NCBI RefSeq assembly: GCF_035222275.1
Contig: NC_085884.1
Location: 4,278,001-4,342,000 of the forward strand
Length of the DNA: 64,000 bases
DNA from: Podospora bellae-mahoneyi
Taxonomy: Eukaryota; Ascomycota; Sordariomycetes; Sordariales; Podosporaceae
Reading direction: 5' to 3'
The notes below the pieces were generated by a model, which was not told where the DNA came from, ran no database searches, and saw only the letters and a list, made by a program, of their open reading frames with translations. The first letter of the stretch is position 1, and each line of letters opens with the position of its first letter. Below are positions 10,584 through 21,019 of the stretch, one piece after another. The translations under genes were made by a program, and so were the position numbers.

Positions 10584-10892
10584 ATGACAACTCGGAGACT
10601 TTCTCCTACTCATATGGGTTCAGTGAAAGATGATCAAAAGGATATTCGGTACCGCCCATCACCTATCTCCGTTAATACAAATCGAGTCTATCTTCCAAAA
10701 AAGCCCGGTAATATTGCAGATAATGATTTCTCCCACAAACACAATGAAACCCATCACCCAACAAAGCCAGTGAGTAATCCCGTTGATGATCGGTCCCAAA
10801 AACAAGACACAAAACACAGCACAAAGCACGACACACAACACAGCCTTGATGTGCTTGATCCCGCTATGCGTCTTTGCAGGGAGCCTCTTTGA
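10584..10892 (+). CDS. Short hypothetical ORF, rich in His, Lys, Asp
   Basis: A 102-residue frame from an ATG at 10584 to a TGA. It is hydrophilic, with a repetitive stretch KQDTKHSTKHDTQHSLD. There are no domains or signal peptide and no clear promoter. It may be a real small gene or chance; codon use could not be judged by eye. Confidence 0.2.
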   Translation: MTTRRLSPTHMGSVKDDQKDIRYRPSPISVNTNRVYLPKKPGNIADNDFSHKHNETHHPTKPVSNPVDDRSQKQDTKHSTKHDTQHSLDVLDPAMRLCREPL

Positions 10893-11079
10893 GTAACATC
10901 GCCGTGTTTATGCCTCTTTCCAAGTATACTACCGTCTATATCCCCAAGCATCATTGCTTCTTGCAACCGGGAAGCCCCGCGGTCTTTGAACTCTGCGGTT
11001 CCATTCAGCCATGGACAAAAGTGTAGATGAGCCGGAGCTGGACGAGTCGGAGCTGGACGAGTCAGAGCTGTGTGATTGT
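10893..11079. other. Short spacer with a 15-bp tandem duplication
   Basis: Near 11034-11070 the unit (G)GAGCTGGACGAGTC is repeated, reading in one plus frame as ELDESELDESEL. No gene is assigned. Confidence 0.3.
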
Positions 11080-11901
11080 TCAGGAGGTGGGAAATGTTGG
11101 CGTTCCAAGACCTGTCACTGAACTGGGAAGGGATATGGTGGGCGAACTGGGAGAAGGCCAGGAAATCGACATGCGGTCCATGGAAACCGAAGCCATCCGC
11201 TCATCAACGATAGTGGCAATGTAAAGCGTGGGCTTCTGGAAGTCTCTGGACATGGAAGCGATGGACTTTCCAGAGCCTTTAAAGGTGAATGTTGTGGACT
11301 TTCTGAACGTTTGGGTAGAACTGGGCGTCTTTGGTTCAATGTAGAAGGTGGTTCTGGATGGTATGGAGGACATGGGTCTTTCAAAACCTCTGGGATTGAG
11401 GAGAGTTTCGAGATATGTGGCGAGTGCTCAGGCTTTATCGTAATGTTGAGCCGTTCGTGTTCCATGTTGTCTGCACTCTGGGCGGGTTCAGGGAATGCCG
11501 GTGACAGTCCTCTACTGCCCGGAAGCATATCACTGGGGCTATGAGACCTCTTGACCCCGGTGGTCTCGTACAAATCGATCAAGGTGTCGCTTGGGTTGTG
11601 GCTGAGACTTCGTTGTACCTTGTCAATACTCGGACACTTTTGAAGGGGGCGGATATTCACAACTCAGCTATTGCTTCCTTCTCCTGTGTTAGCTTCCAGG
11701 CATGATTCCTCCTCTGCTGTCTCAAGACGCAGGGGCTGCTCAAGGGTTAGGGAGATTCGTCACAACCAGAATTGTGAACCATGGGGGTAGGCGGATGACA
11801 TGTAGGGTTCTCTGACCATGGTGCTTGGTATTGTTGGCGGTTTGAGGTTCGCAGAAAACCTGGTTGCTCTCTGGAATTGAAGAGGCTGCGTCTTGTTCCA
11901 T
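11080..11901 (-). pseudogene. Broken Ser/Pro-rich protein gene
   Basis: Protein-like sequence runs through all three minus frames. It starts with an ATG at 11901 (MEQDAASSIPESNQVFCE), moves to a frame containing LEQPLRLETAEEESCLEAN, meets a TGA, continues in the same frame with CPSIDKVQRSLSHNPSDT and HSPSDMLPGS, then shifts near 11374 to a frame with TPSSTQTFRKSTTFTFKGSG. The composition (Ser, Pro, Thr, charged) suggests a disordered regulator. At least two frameshifts and one stop are needed to explain it, so I call it a pseudogene. No domain was recognised. It belongs to the cluster of broken genes between 10 and 18 kb. Confidence 0.35.
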
Positions 11902-13679
11902 CGCCCTCAAAGGGAAAGTCACGATTAAAAGGCCTGTGTCGTCGTAAACGGAAATACTTCATCCAAGCCGGATCAAGTTAGTTTTTCCGTTCCCAGTTTG
12001 TGTATTCTGGCGTCCCGTTACCTTCATAGGGAAGTAACATGTTGGATGAGGACAGAAAAATTCCCAATATGTGGTTGGTGGTTATGGCTACAACATGAAG
12101 CCACTAGGGTTCAGGGGGCAAGGGAATGAAATATCCTTGGCCCGCCAGACTGGAAAGAAGGCAACCCAGAACATCTGGCATTGTTCTCTCGCACAAAGAC
12201 GCATCTAACAATAAAGTGGAACAATCACAAGCATATCACAAAGACTTTCAATCACTGCCCATGTGTGTCTCTCCGGTGAGTGGACAACAGCAATGAAATG
12301 ATACTATGCCAGAAACCTTTGGTCTATGTTTTCTAACGCAGTTACCTAGCCCAGCGTGCGTAGGTAAGGTATCTTGAGTAGCTCTTTTCGTCTGCCTCTG
12401 ACTCACTAACAATGCTATTGTAGGGCCTTTTACGAACAAGGTAGATGGTTAGTTGTCCATTCCGAACAATCTGGCAGGGATCAGACTAGAAGCAGACTTA
12501 CCTCGACTCAATCTCACACGGCCTACTCCTGCTGTGAGTGCAAGCGAAAGTGTATTGTGGCACGTGTGTAAAAGACAGAATGTACTAAATATTGTGACGA
12601 AGTTTATTATGTCCACTTGTTGGATTTTTTAAAAAACAAAGAGTATCAAAATGTAGATTTTTGAACCCGGGATATCAAAAAACAATGGCGAATTAGTAAC
12701 AAGTATGTTGCCAGCTGAAAACATTCACTTTAAAGTAAGTTGGTTAACACTCTCTTGTTGGACTATGTGTTTCACCAACTTCACAATGCCACGGCTCTGA
12801 ATGTTACTCCCTGCGGATCAGTCTTTGTATGACTTGGAGAAATCCTTTGCAGGCACAAGCTCCAGTAATGCAAGATTGATTCAGTGCCAAAGCCACACAT
12901 TCTCGCCAGTGCATTGTCCCCTAAGAAGTTTTGAGCCATCTTCCTTGACAACGCAGTGGTTGAGAAGTTGTTTAGAGTGCTGTTCCTGACAATCTCACTT
13001 CAGCTCTTTGGCGAGAAGGTCCAAAGAATGCAAAAAGAGGACAAGGTGATCACCTCATCTCGCTACCCGTTTCTAAGGTACTTCTGGGATGATGAGGGGC
13101 CTCGCGTCTCAGGATTACACCTCCCACCAGCTCTCACCCAAGCTGTCAGGCCTGGTCAAGATGGCATCGGCTGTGGCATGGTACCCCGCGAAAAAAGACA
13201 CTGAAAAAAAGGAAGAAAATTGACGTGCTAGTATTTCGCCGTCGCGGCAAGTGTGGAAAAGAGGCTTCAAGGGGAAATTCAAAATCATCTTTTTCACCCG
13301 TGACAGGCAATATAATAGTATATTTATATCCCCCAAATAGAGCGTAGCTTATATATAAGCGCCTCAAGTTGTAGCATCTTTCCACTCCTCGGCCCAAATA
13401 ACTCGTAAACGAAACCCCCGCGACCGAATCTCCCACCCCTCCCAACACATTGCCCAGGACCAAATAGTACCAACTGCTTATCTTCTTTCACCCTGGCGAG
13501 CGGTAAGACTCGAGTCTCTCCGAGGGAACCTTAGCTCCTGGAGAGCTTTTGTAGATTATCTCACCCCTTTTTTATTGCTCCTTCTCCAGACATTCGACCT
13601 CTTCATCCAGCGCGGTATCAAAGCTATCAGCAGCAGTGCCGAGACTCTAGTTAGCATCAAGTTCTGGGCAAGGCGAGAT
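11902..13679. other. Gene-poor stretch
   Basis: No supportable gene in 1.8 kb. An AT-rich segment lies at about 12580-12700. Several short ORFs on both strands lack domains, good starts or splice sites. Confidence 0.45.
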
Positions 13680-13943
13680 TCAACAGCTTACTCCTTCCTC
13701 CTCATGATTGTTAACTTCCTCCGAGTCCTTCAACCTGCCATCTGCCTTTGAACCCCCCACCCTGCACCAGTCAATCTCCTCCATCAACTTCTTAGCCACG
13801 CTTATCTCTGCTGCCCACGCGGCTTGTAGAGGTGATGTGTGATCAGGCAAGCTGGTTTTGCGGACGGCATACAAGCTGTTCGGGTTGTGGACGGAACAGT
13901 AGGTGTACCGTAAGTAGCCTTTCGAATACCTCGAGGCCGCCAA
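13680..13943 (-). pseudogene. Ankyrin-like C-terminal fragment
   Basis: An 87-codon frame without an ATG start, ending at 13680. It contains TSPLQAAWAAEISVAKKLM, which fits the ankyrin pattern TPLxxAAxxGxxxVAKxLL, and an acidic tail. In-frame stops lie just upstream, so no complete gene can be built. It is probably the remnant 3' exon of an F-box or ankyrin gene. A missed intron is possible but none with good signals was found. Confidence 0.3.
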
Positions 13944-14339
13944 AATCCCAATTCACCTAGAAGCCGGGGATGGCCGCGATACCGATATGCCCCAAGTAAT
14001 CACCAAGCTTGAATGCTTCCGTTTGTGACCCTTCTCCCCTTCTCAGCCTGGCTTCAAATATCAGGTAAAAAAGGAGAACTGAACAAAGTTCATCAGCGGG
14101 GCATCAGCGATAAGGTTGGTGTTGAACTTCCTCTTCTAGAACCCCGAGTTGCCGAAACACAAGCTTCTTGTCGACAGTACAAATTGCTCTGTTAATTCTC
14201 CCCCCTCCCGTCATCACTTACCAGTCCCCTCGCTTTTCTTGTATAAGCCATCGGTTTGCAGGCATCGTCTCAGGAATGTGGACCTTTTCAAGGTAAAAGC
14301 GGCAAAAGAAAAAAGAGAAAAAGAGAAAGAAACAAAAAA
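13944..14339. other. Spacer before the 5S rRNA gene
   Basis: No gene seen. An A-rich tract (about 14290-14340) directly precedes the 3' end of the 5S gene; read on the minus strand it is a T-rich run downstream of the 5S, suitable as an RNA polymerase III terminator. Confidence 0.45.
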
Positions 14340-14458
14340 ACATACAACACCAAGGATTCCCCAGTGGTCACCCACCTGAGTACTGATTCGGCCCTCAGCT
14401 GCTTGACTCGGGCAGAGCGGACGGGATGCCGTATTTTCAGCTGGGTATGGTCGTATGT
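14340..14458 (-). rRNA. 5S ribosomal RNA
   Basis: The minus strand reads from ACATACGACCATACCC to GGTGTTGTATGT, 119 nt, with complementary ends (ACATACGAC / GTTGTATGT) forming helix I. Inside lie the expected 5S features: the CCCGTCCGCT loop region, AAGCAGCTGAGGGC, and an internal polymerase III control region. A T-rich run follows the 3' end. Single dispersed 5S genes of this kind are usual in Neurospora and many other Pezizomycotina, rather than tandem arrays. Confidence 0.92.
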
Positions 14459-14526
14459 GACGGTTTGGGGTCAGGAGATGGGCTCATGTGTGGACAATGA
14501 GACCGAGAAAAGAAAACAGGAAAATT

Positions 14527-14584
14527 ACATACAACACCGAGGATTCCCCAGTGGTCACCCACCTGAGTACTGATTCGGCCCTCA
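14527..14584 (-). pseudogene. Truncated 5S rRNA copy
   Basis: Fifty-eight bases match the 3' half of the neighbouring 5S gene (14340-14397) with one substitution, then identity stops abruptly. The 5' half, including much of the internal promoter, is absent. It lies 68 bp from the intact gene in the same orientation. Confidence 0.85.
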
Positions 14585-14960
14585 TGTAGGATAACTGTGA
14601 GGATGGGAAGCTCCAAAAAGAGTATATTGTTTACTTCAAGATATCGAAGACACCATGCCGGCAAACAGTTATGAAACGGCACAGCTTGACCTGTTTCCAG
14701 CGTTAGTTGGCGGACAATGCGGACACACCCATGCCGTGGGCAAGACACGGGCCAAGTTCTATCATTGGACACGATTGGAGGTACTCCCACAGAAACCCCG
14801 CAGCACGGTGACGCGCAGCACGGTGACGGGTTGGTGATACGCCGTAGGTTGGTCGGACTTGGAGGGGTGATGATAGGATATCAGGATAAAAGCGGATTGC
14901 CACATTGTTAAATGCTATGCTAGTAGATCACAGCCATGCTGCCACAAAACCCACAAAGCC
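14585..14960. other. Spacer
   Basis: No gene. A short direct repeat, GCAGCACGGTGACG, occurs twice at about 14801-14828. Confidence 0.4.
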
Positions 14961-15584
14961 CTAAAGGGGTGGTCTCGCCCCCCTCATCCTAGATTCCCAA
15001 GTGTTATGAAGAAAGTTAAGTACATGCAACGCATTATTGAACTGTATATAAGAACAGATCCTCAGAATAAGAGTCTTTGCTCTCTGCTGCTGGTCCTTCC
15101 GCAGACATGCCAGCCCAGTTAACAAGCAAGGAAAGAGCAGCAGATACTGCGTGTGATCTGGCCTGATAAGGGTGTCGAATAACCATAGTAAAGTGATTAT
15201 CTCCACTTCTAAGTGCTCTCCAAAAAGTTGCCCGATGTGTAATTTGAGTGTATATCGATATGCAAGAAGCAAAAGGTCTTCGGAGCAATTGCTAGTTGCT
15301 ATGAGAGCCGCATTGCTTGACTTGAATATTGCGGAAAATAGCCGTCGGGTTGTGTCGGGAATACCGCTTTTGACTGCTGGCTGAACGTGCTGGCAGATGG
15401 GGTTGATGATCTGAAGACATTGGCTGTCGAGGGAAGGTAGCGGGAAGGAACACTTTGCGATAGAGTGCTGGTTGAATGATGAATCTGGGCCTTCGGCAAG
15501 CTGAACGACATGTGCGTAGCCAATATACCGAGATGTCGTCTTTTGAGGACAGTTCCAGACGGCGCGTAAAGTCGCGGCGGACAT
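14961..15584 (-). CDS. Remnant of a fungal transcription-factor C-terminal domain
   Basis: A 207-residue frame from the ATG at 15584. The second half is helical and hydrophobic with LLLLAYRYTLKLHIGQLF, LLWLFDTLIRPD, LLLFPCLLTGLACL and ALHVLNFLHNTWES, in the order seen in the C-terminal Fungal_trans_2 region of Zn2Cys6 regulators. The N-terminal Zn2Cys6 cluster is absent and the first 60 residues look unrelated. The ATG overlaps that of a divergent plus-strand frame at 15583. The gene is probably a truncated relic; a protein of this length without a DNA-binding domain would not act as a normal activator. Family placement is by pattern only. Confidence 0.4.
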   Translation of the reverse strand: MSAATLRAVWNCPQKTTSRYIGYAHVVQLAEGPDSSFNQHSIAKCSFPLPSLDSQCLQIINPICQHVQPAVKSGIPDTTRRLFSAIFKSSNAALIATSNCSEDLLLLAYRYTLKLHIGQLFGEHLEVEIITLLWLFDTLIRPDHTQYLLLFPCLLTGLACLRKDQQQRAKTLILRICSYIQFNNALHVLNFLHNTWESRMRGARPPL

Positions 15585-16660
15585 GCCATTGTCGGCTTCG
15601 ATATCTCCCCATAATCAGTCAGACGACTCTACTTTCGCCCAGTTATACCCCGATCCGAGCTCGTTCCATGCCTTTCACCTGATTTCTAAACACCCAGCCG
15701 CCATTCCACCGTATGTGCCTAGTCTTTTGGATGGCTCTCGCGAATCCACACCCCCACCGGAAGACGACGGTCTTGACGCATTGCCTTATATTCCACTACA
15801 GCTCAGCAAGCCGCCGAAGCACGGGCAAGCCTTTGTCTTTGGGAGTAACAAGACAAGCTGCGACTTTATGATTATCGGGGCCGGCACCAGCAGGCGGGAT
15901 TTCAGTATAGGGTTGGACGGCACTATCCACCGTGTTGTCATTAAAGACCTTGGCTCCAGTTATGGGACTTCAGTTCGTTATCGTGAGGACGAAGCGGTTG
16001 ATCTGTGTCGGGAAAAGACATCGATTGTCGGTGGCAAGGGCGTGCCGGCACAAGTTCCTCGTTGTCTTATCAACACACCAGGCTTTGGGTTCTTTTTCCT
16101 CATTCACCACGCCAGATTCCAATCTCTCTCCAAGAGTCACTACTTCGCCCAGTTTCTGGAGGGAGCATCGGTTGAGGAGCGCCTGGACGACCTTGGAATA
16201 CAAAGCGCTCCCTTAACAACACTTAACACCGGGATCAACACACCGGTGTCATCAGCCCCCTTTGTGGTTAAGCAAGCATAACCTGGCCGCGTTGCGGTTG
16301 TCTTGCATGTCAACAGTGGCAATCAATATCTCCGCAGGGAGCTTACAGTCATCCTGGGAGGCGGCGGCGGTGTGTGGATATGTTGAACCAAATTGTACAT
16401 GTCAGTACCCGTCTCTATTTCCCTCGTCAATTCGGGTCTCGCATTGACGCAATTGCCCCAGCAAAATGTCATTCGCCATTTCCAGAGCAGCCACTTTGAT
16501 CTTTTACCTCTACTTCCCGTACGCACAGAGCGCGCGTGTTCATCTGGAGAACCCCTTCACGGTCAGAGAATGTTGGCAAGTTCTTTATCAGATGCTGGCG
16601 GCTCTCCCCTACCTTCACTCTGGGTCAACACCGTGGCCTTTCCTCGGACATCAACAAAGA
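15583..16660 (+). pseudogene. FHA-domain protein kinase relic
   Basis: From the ATG at 15583 a 232-codon frame ends at a TAA (16279-16281). Residues about 83-130 form an FHA domain: FGSNKTSCDF, a TSRRDFSI segment where a His often follows the Ser-Arg-Arg, and VVIKDLGSSYGTSV. After the TAA the same frame continues with PGRVAVVLHVNSGNQYLRRE, a worn kinase glycine loop, and then shifts to another frame carrying NPFTVRECWQVLYQML, the helix E region of a kinase. No catalytic loop or DFG follows. Fungal FHA-kinases have exactly this order, including the linker LGIQSAPLTTLNTG. The TAA fits a CAA to TAA change. Confidence 0.6.
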
Positions 16661-17325
16661 GCCAGAGTTCACTTGGGACAAGACTGCGGACCTGCTAAAC
16701 ACGTGGTTGGAGCAAGGTGTACATTCACGAGCTGGACGGGGGCCTGCCTGGATGGTCTACAAATGGGAGTTCACCCCCGCCACTCCCAGAAGAATTTGCT
16801 ATGCGAGGCTGTTGCTGGGCTGGGACCCTGTTGACCGATGATTATTTTAGGATGTGGGATTTCTGTCTGGACGGAAAGGGGAAGTACTTTGAGCTAATCT
16901 CTATGGAAAACGCGCGGAAATTACGCATGATGTGGTTCGGCTACAAGATTAGCACATCTGGTGTAGGATTGCTGTACGATTTGGAGACATCTCGATTTAG
17001 AGGCGTCGATATGCAGAGGTCCCTAATCCCGGTTAATGAGAGCCTTAATGGTATGGATAGCTGTGTTCTGTGGGGCGAGAGAAAAGCATACTTCAGCATA
17101 ATATCAGCACCTGACCCTATCATAGATACTGTTGCTGTCGCATGTTCCTGCGCAAGTTCACGATCGTGTTCAGGGACAATGTGGAACGAAGAACCCTTGC
17201 CCGACCACTTGTGCTCTGCCAATCGACCTTGTACATTCTCTTTTCTCACGAGATTGACAGCTCCCGGTCCTGAACAACAAGAGCTTCTCAAGATTATACA
17301 CCATGCCTGCCAGAACGACCAATAA
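16661..17325 (+). pseudogene. Second fungal gene relic joined to the kinase relic
   Basis: After the kinase-like segment, an unrelated coding signal begins: EPEFTWDKTADLLNTWLEQ in one frame, then after a one-base slip near 16709 a 200-codon frame with YIHELDGGLPGW, LPEEFAMRGCCWAGTLLTDDYF and NARKLRMMWFGYKI, ending at 17325. The LPEDFxxRG...ERxLWLGxxIA pattern is familiar from a group of fungal proteins of unknown function that are often duplicated and decayed. I cannot name the family. It appears fused head to tail to the kinase relic, with the junction between about 16620 and 16660. Confidence 0.4.
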
Positions 17326-17856
17326 ACACTCCATTCAATGCTGTCTCTGTGTTTAGCATTTAACGGCTCCCCTGGGGCGGTAGAGCTGAACGAAGGCGAA
17401 GGAAATCTGTATATCTTTTTTTTCGGTATGTTCGATCACTGGTGCTAGGCGCGGTCACGCCAGCGATCTTCAGCATTCTGTGGCAAAAGATTTGTGAGGC
17501 AAAGAATGCACCAAGACTCATTATCGAGTTTGCTTGGCGAGATAGCTGCTCAGGCACCTGGATGACGAGGAATACCTAGACTCAAAGGGATTCTTTGCAA
17601 GTTCCAACTGGGAACCGACAAGGGCAACAGTCTCTGTAACAAAGATACAGCAGTTGTCCAAGGAAACCCTTGCAGATACTCTCTGGCAAGAGGATGCTTC
17701 GCGAGTTGGTAGACAAAGGAGAAAGTGACAGGGGAGAATCCCAAGACGAGCGAGCTTCCCGCATCGTGCATGAAGATAGCCTCACAGGTCTTGTTGAACA
17801 ACTGAACCGCAGGCTGGAGGACTGGCGATTGAGTCGGCGTGCGTGGAGGCCACTGA
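17326..17856. other. Spacer
   Basis: Several overlapping short ORFs exist on the minus strand, but no supportable exon chain or domain. Confidence 0.35.
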
Positions 17857-18325
17857 TTAGTGTACGACATTATGCCGCAGCAATTCAAAAGCGCTATGGA
17901 AAAGCTGAAGCTGATCGGAAATGCGAAAGCAGAACACGATCGGGATGACTTACCCGTCTAGCTCCTCGATTTTCAATGTTTCCACGGAAGCATCGATCAT
18001 ATCCTCCATCGTCCGTCTGTCCATTGCTGTCCCAGATAAGAGGTGAGCGTAAACTTTCAGGTACTCGCAAAATTGGTACTCAAAGCGGTCCTCGAGGATA
18101 ATCGTAATCGCTCGTGAAGCCTTTCCATTCTCATCAACAGGTTGTGGGTGAACTGCGCAAAGGGATATTGATAGGTAAAGCAGTGTCGGGAATAGATGTA
18201 ACCAACCGAAGGGCACGAGAGTTTTGCTCATGAGATAAGCAAAACGTCCCTCTCCGGGATAACAAACACATTGACAAAAAAAGTCCCAGAAATGCGCAGG
18301 CCGAGGTTGGATTTGTTGCACCAGG
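17857..18325 (-). CDS. Hypothetical protein, 3' part of a gene
   Basis: Exon 17954-18325 joins across an intron (GTAAGT donor, CCATAG acceptor) to a short last exon 17857-17893 ending in TAA. Upstream, a possible acceptor (TTCATAG) precedes 18325 and a GTGAGT donor follows a short ATG-led exon near 18410, but that exon is out of phase, so the true 5' end is unresolved. The piece encodes about 135 residues, including DFFCQCVCYPGEGRF, a hydrophobic stretch (LHLFPTLLYLSISLC) and a helical C-terminus (RRTMEDMIDASVETLKIEEL). No family was recognised. It may be another worn gene. Confidence 0.35.
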
Positions 18326-18744
18326 CTATGAACAGTCAAGTGTCTTCAAGTGAACATGGGGCTGACAACACTCACCTGGCGGCCTGATCTTTTCTGAAGA
18401 GTTCTCATTGTGGATTGTATGGGTGTCACCTGTTGTGACGCCCTCCAGCTCAGCTCGGCGTATTTCAAAGGCCCCCATACTATGAAGTGTGCGACTTCGG
18501 CATGTAAGAAAATATATCAGAATATTTACACGAACTTCAGCTCCTTATTTTCTGTCAACCAAAGGACAATAACAAGTAAAAACCCATGCGGCAACATCCC
18601 ACAGCAACCGCCGTGAAGATCGACTTGTTCCCAACGATTTAACCGCTGCGTGCCTCGTTGACACTGTTGCCGCCATCCTCTTCACTGTCGCATACGGGAC
18701 CTGGAGACCTTCTTCCTCCGTTTATTTCTTTTAGCAAGTTAATT
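18326..18744. other. Spacer
   Basis: Apart from the possible short 5' exon of the preceding gene near 18378-18410, no feature is seen. Confidence 0.35.
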
Positions 18745-20079
18745 CTACAAAACTTGCTTCTGAATGGTTGCATTGATGACCTCAATCTGCATCCCCTTGG
18801 GCACCTCTATCGAGGCCGCCAAGTCACACGCAGGTATCCAAATCCAGATGAGCTCGTGGCGGTCTCGCACAGTGACAGCCTGTCCCTCGAGCACAGTAAG
18901 TTTCAGGGGGGCGGACACATTGATGATCTTGAAAAAGAAGTAGATGTTGGCCTTATCTTCAAGGCGGCTGCTATCCTGCAAATCGCGTCAGCAACCTACT
19001 TACTGCACACAACCTCCGAAGTCACTACATACCACCGACAGGCCCTCACACACGTCACCGTAACTGGGGATCCTCCCCGCCTCCGGTGGCCAATCCCGAG
19101 GTGGGTCAAGTGACTTGATGCAGGCATGTATTGGAACCCTGAACTTGCTCGCGACTTCCAGCCCGCGAGAGCGGTCCACCTTGATCCTGAAGTCGATGTC
19201 ACCAATATTGGACAAGTCCAGCTCCGCAGATATGCAAACTGATAAGCGCCGCTTGCTTTTGACTTCGGCCTGGAAGGTTGCGCTCTGCTCCCACGCGCGC
19301 CACAATTCGGTATACACCTCGAACAAACTTCGCCGGTCCACCCCTACCACCTCAAGTCCTGTCTGTCTCAGCATGGCAAGTGTCAGGCCACTCATTTCTG
19401 AGATTTCCGCCCTCGCATCCGGGATCTCTCTCTCAAGGTCGGACCGCATCTGCGTGACGACCTGCTTATCAGCTGAGCAGTCACAATTGTGCGGCCAGTG
19501 TCCATGGGGGTTCTGTGGGGCTTCCCTCTCTCCTGCATCTGCAGCCATCCGAGTGGGAGTCGGGGTAAGATCTGCTGGCATGGAAAGCTCATCCACTCGT
19601 TTTTGCGAGTAGGCCCGGGAGACGAGACCATCAACATCGTCCTGCCATTTCAATAACGTAATGTCTTGAACGTCAGTGGAATACGCGAAGAGAAAGCAAT
19701 GCTACATACCTAGGAGGAATTGCTTTGCTAGATGTGTGTCTTTACGAGAAAGTATGTTATAATAGTGCGGCCAATAACCATCCTGGTCCAGGTCTGCCTG
19801 GTTGAGCCACACGAAGGCGGCTTTCTGCACACCCCCAAACCTTGAAATGCTGGCCCATTCTGAGGAGCGGCAGTATTTAGCTAACCGCACAATGCCCGCA
19901 ATAGTCACTTTGGTAGCGTCGAAAGAGGTCTCTTCGTCCGAGTACCGACTTGTGGCTGTCAATCGGACAAGAGGCTCAGGATTATGCTTGGTTGGCACGT
20001 TTGAACGTTCCTGTACGGTGCGAAAGGTTGCCCATGCAATCTCCTCCCCCGGCTGCGAGACTATATTTCGAAGATCCAT
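18745..20079 (-). CDS. Three-exon gene of unknown family
   Basis: Exons 19710-20079, 19033-19664 and 18745-18975 give a 410-residue protein. Both introns have clean signals: 45 nt with GTATGT and CACTGACG, and 57 nt with GTATGT, GCTGACG and TTTGCAG; both preserve the frame. The first half contains RFGGVQKAAFVWLNQADLDQDG, where DLDQDG resembles the start of an EF-hand loop, although its last position is not acidic. The middle is helical and charged with a Cys-His patch (HNCDC). The second half alternates strands (KRRLSVCISAELDLSNIGD, NIYFFFKIINVSAPL), suggesting a beta-sandwich. There is no signal peptide or membrane segment. I recognise no family. The gene looks intact, unlike its neighbours. 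Confidence 0.65.
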
Positions 20080-21019
20080 GGTAATTCGTTTGTGAGAAAC
20101 AAGTGTGAGTGGGGGGCCGGGCGTTGTTGTGGTTGTTCTTCATCAACTGTGAGATGAAGCACGAAGCGTCGTTCACACGACACAACAAGACGTCTCCTCA
20201 TGCGGGGAATTCGCAGCTTGCCATCCAATCAGTGCCCGGGTTGCACCCATACAGGGGGGTCTACCCTGGTCCAATATTAGATTTCTCACACAAGGGAGGG
20301 AGGGTCCCATGGTCTGTGCCTCCAACCTCCCGTCTCCTGGTCGACAACGACGCGTTGCGAAGCTACCTCTGTTCGGGGTCTAAAGCCCCTCCGACATCCC
20401 TCGAGCCATCATGCCAAGCCACATTCCCTCGCAGGTTTGTTCAAGAACCTTGTGATGGCACATTGCATGCGTAGGTAGTCAATGACCACGAAAGTGACAC
20501 AATCACGTGATGATACATTTGCCAAAGTCTGAAAATATATTCCAACTGTTGGTTCCAGTTGCATCAGCGTCCGATCCAAGCCAGAATGTTCAGGGTTATC
20601 TCCTAACCGTACGTCTCCTCAGACTTCTGTGAGACATGATCAGTATTTCCAACGTAACTACTTAGTCTTTGTGGCCGAAGTTCGTGCTGAACGTCGAAAA
20701 AACCTGGAACCATTGATGGATTTATGTCAGTTCGAATAAAGACATTTCGCCTTTGCCCCAGAGCATCGCCATCAACATTTTACTCTCTCGATATCTGTTC
20801 GCTTCTGAGTTCGTCCTCCCCGTGGTGGAACATGGCCGATACGAGTCGTGGTAACATGAGCCAACGAACAGGATCGTGAGAGCTTCGGACAGTGTTGATA
20901 CATCCTCGCTGAGGCTATATAATGATTATACCTGCTTTCACAGTTCATCTCAGGTCAGATGGCACATCTCGACAACTCTCACCGTTCAGCTTTCACGACT
21001 TCGACTTCGAAACACCATC
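20080..21019. other. Divergent promoter region
   Basis: No gene. It separates the starts of the minus-strand unknown gene and the plus-strand metzincin relic, so it holds both promoters. Confidence 0.45.
20916..20923 (+). promoter_or_regulatory. TATA-like box
   Basis: TATATAAT lies about 97 nt upstream of the ATG at 21020. Confidence 0.4.
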
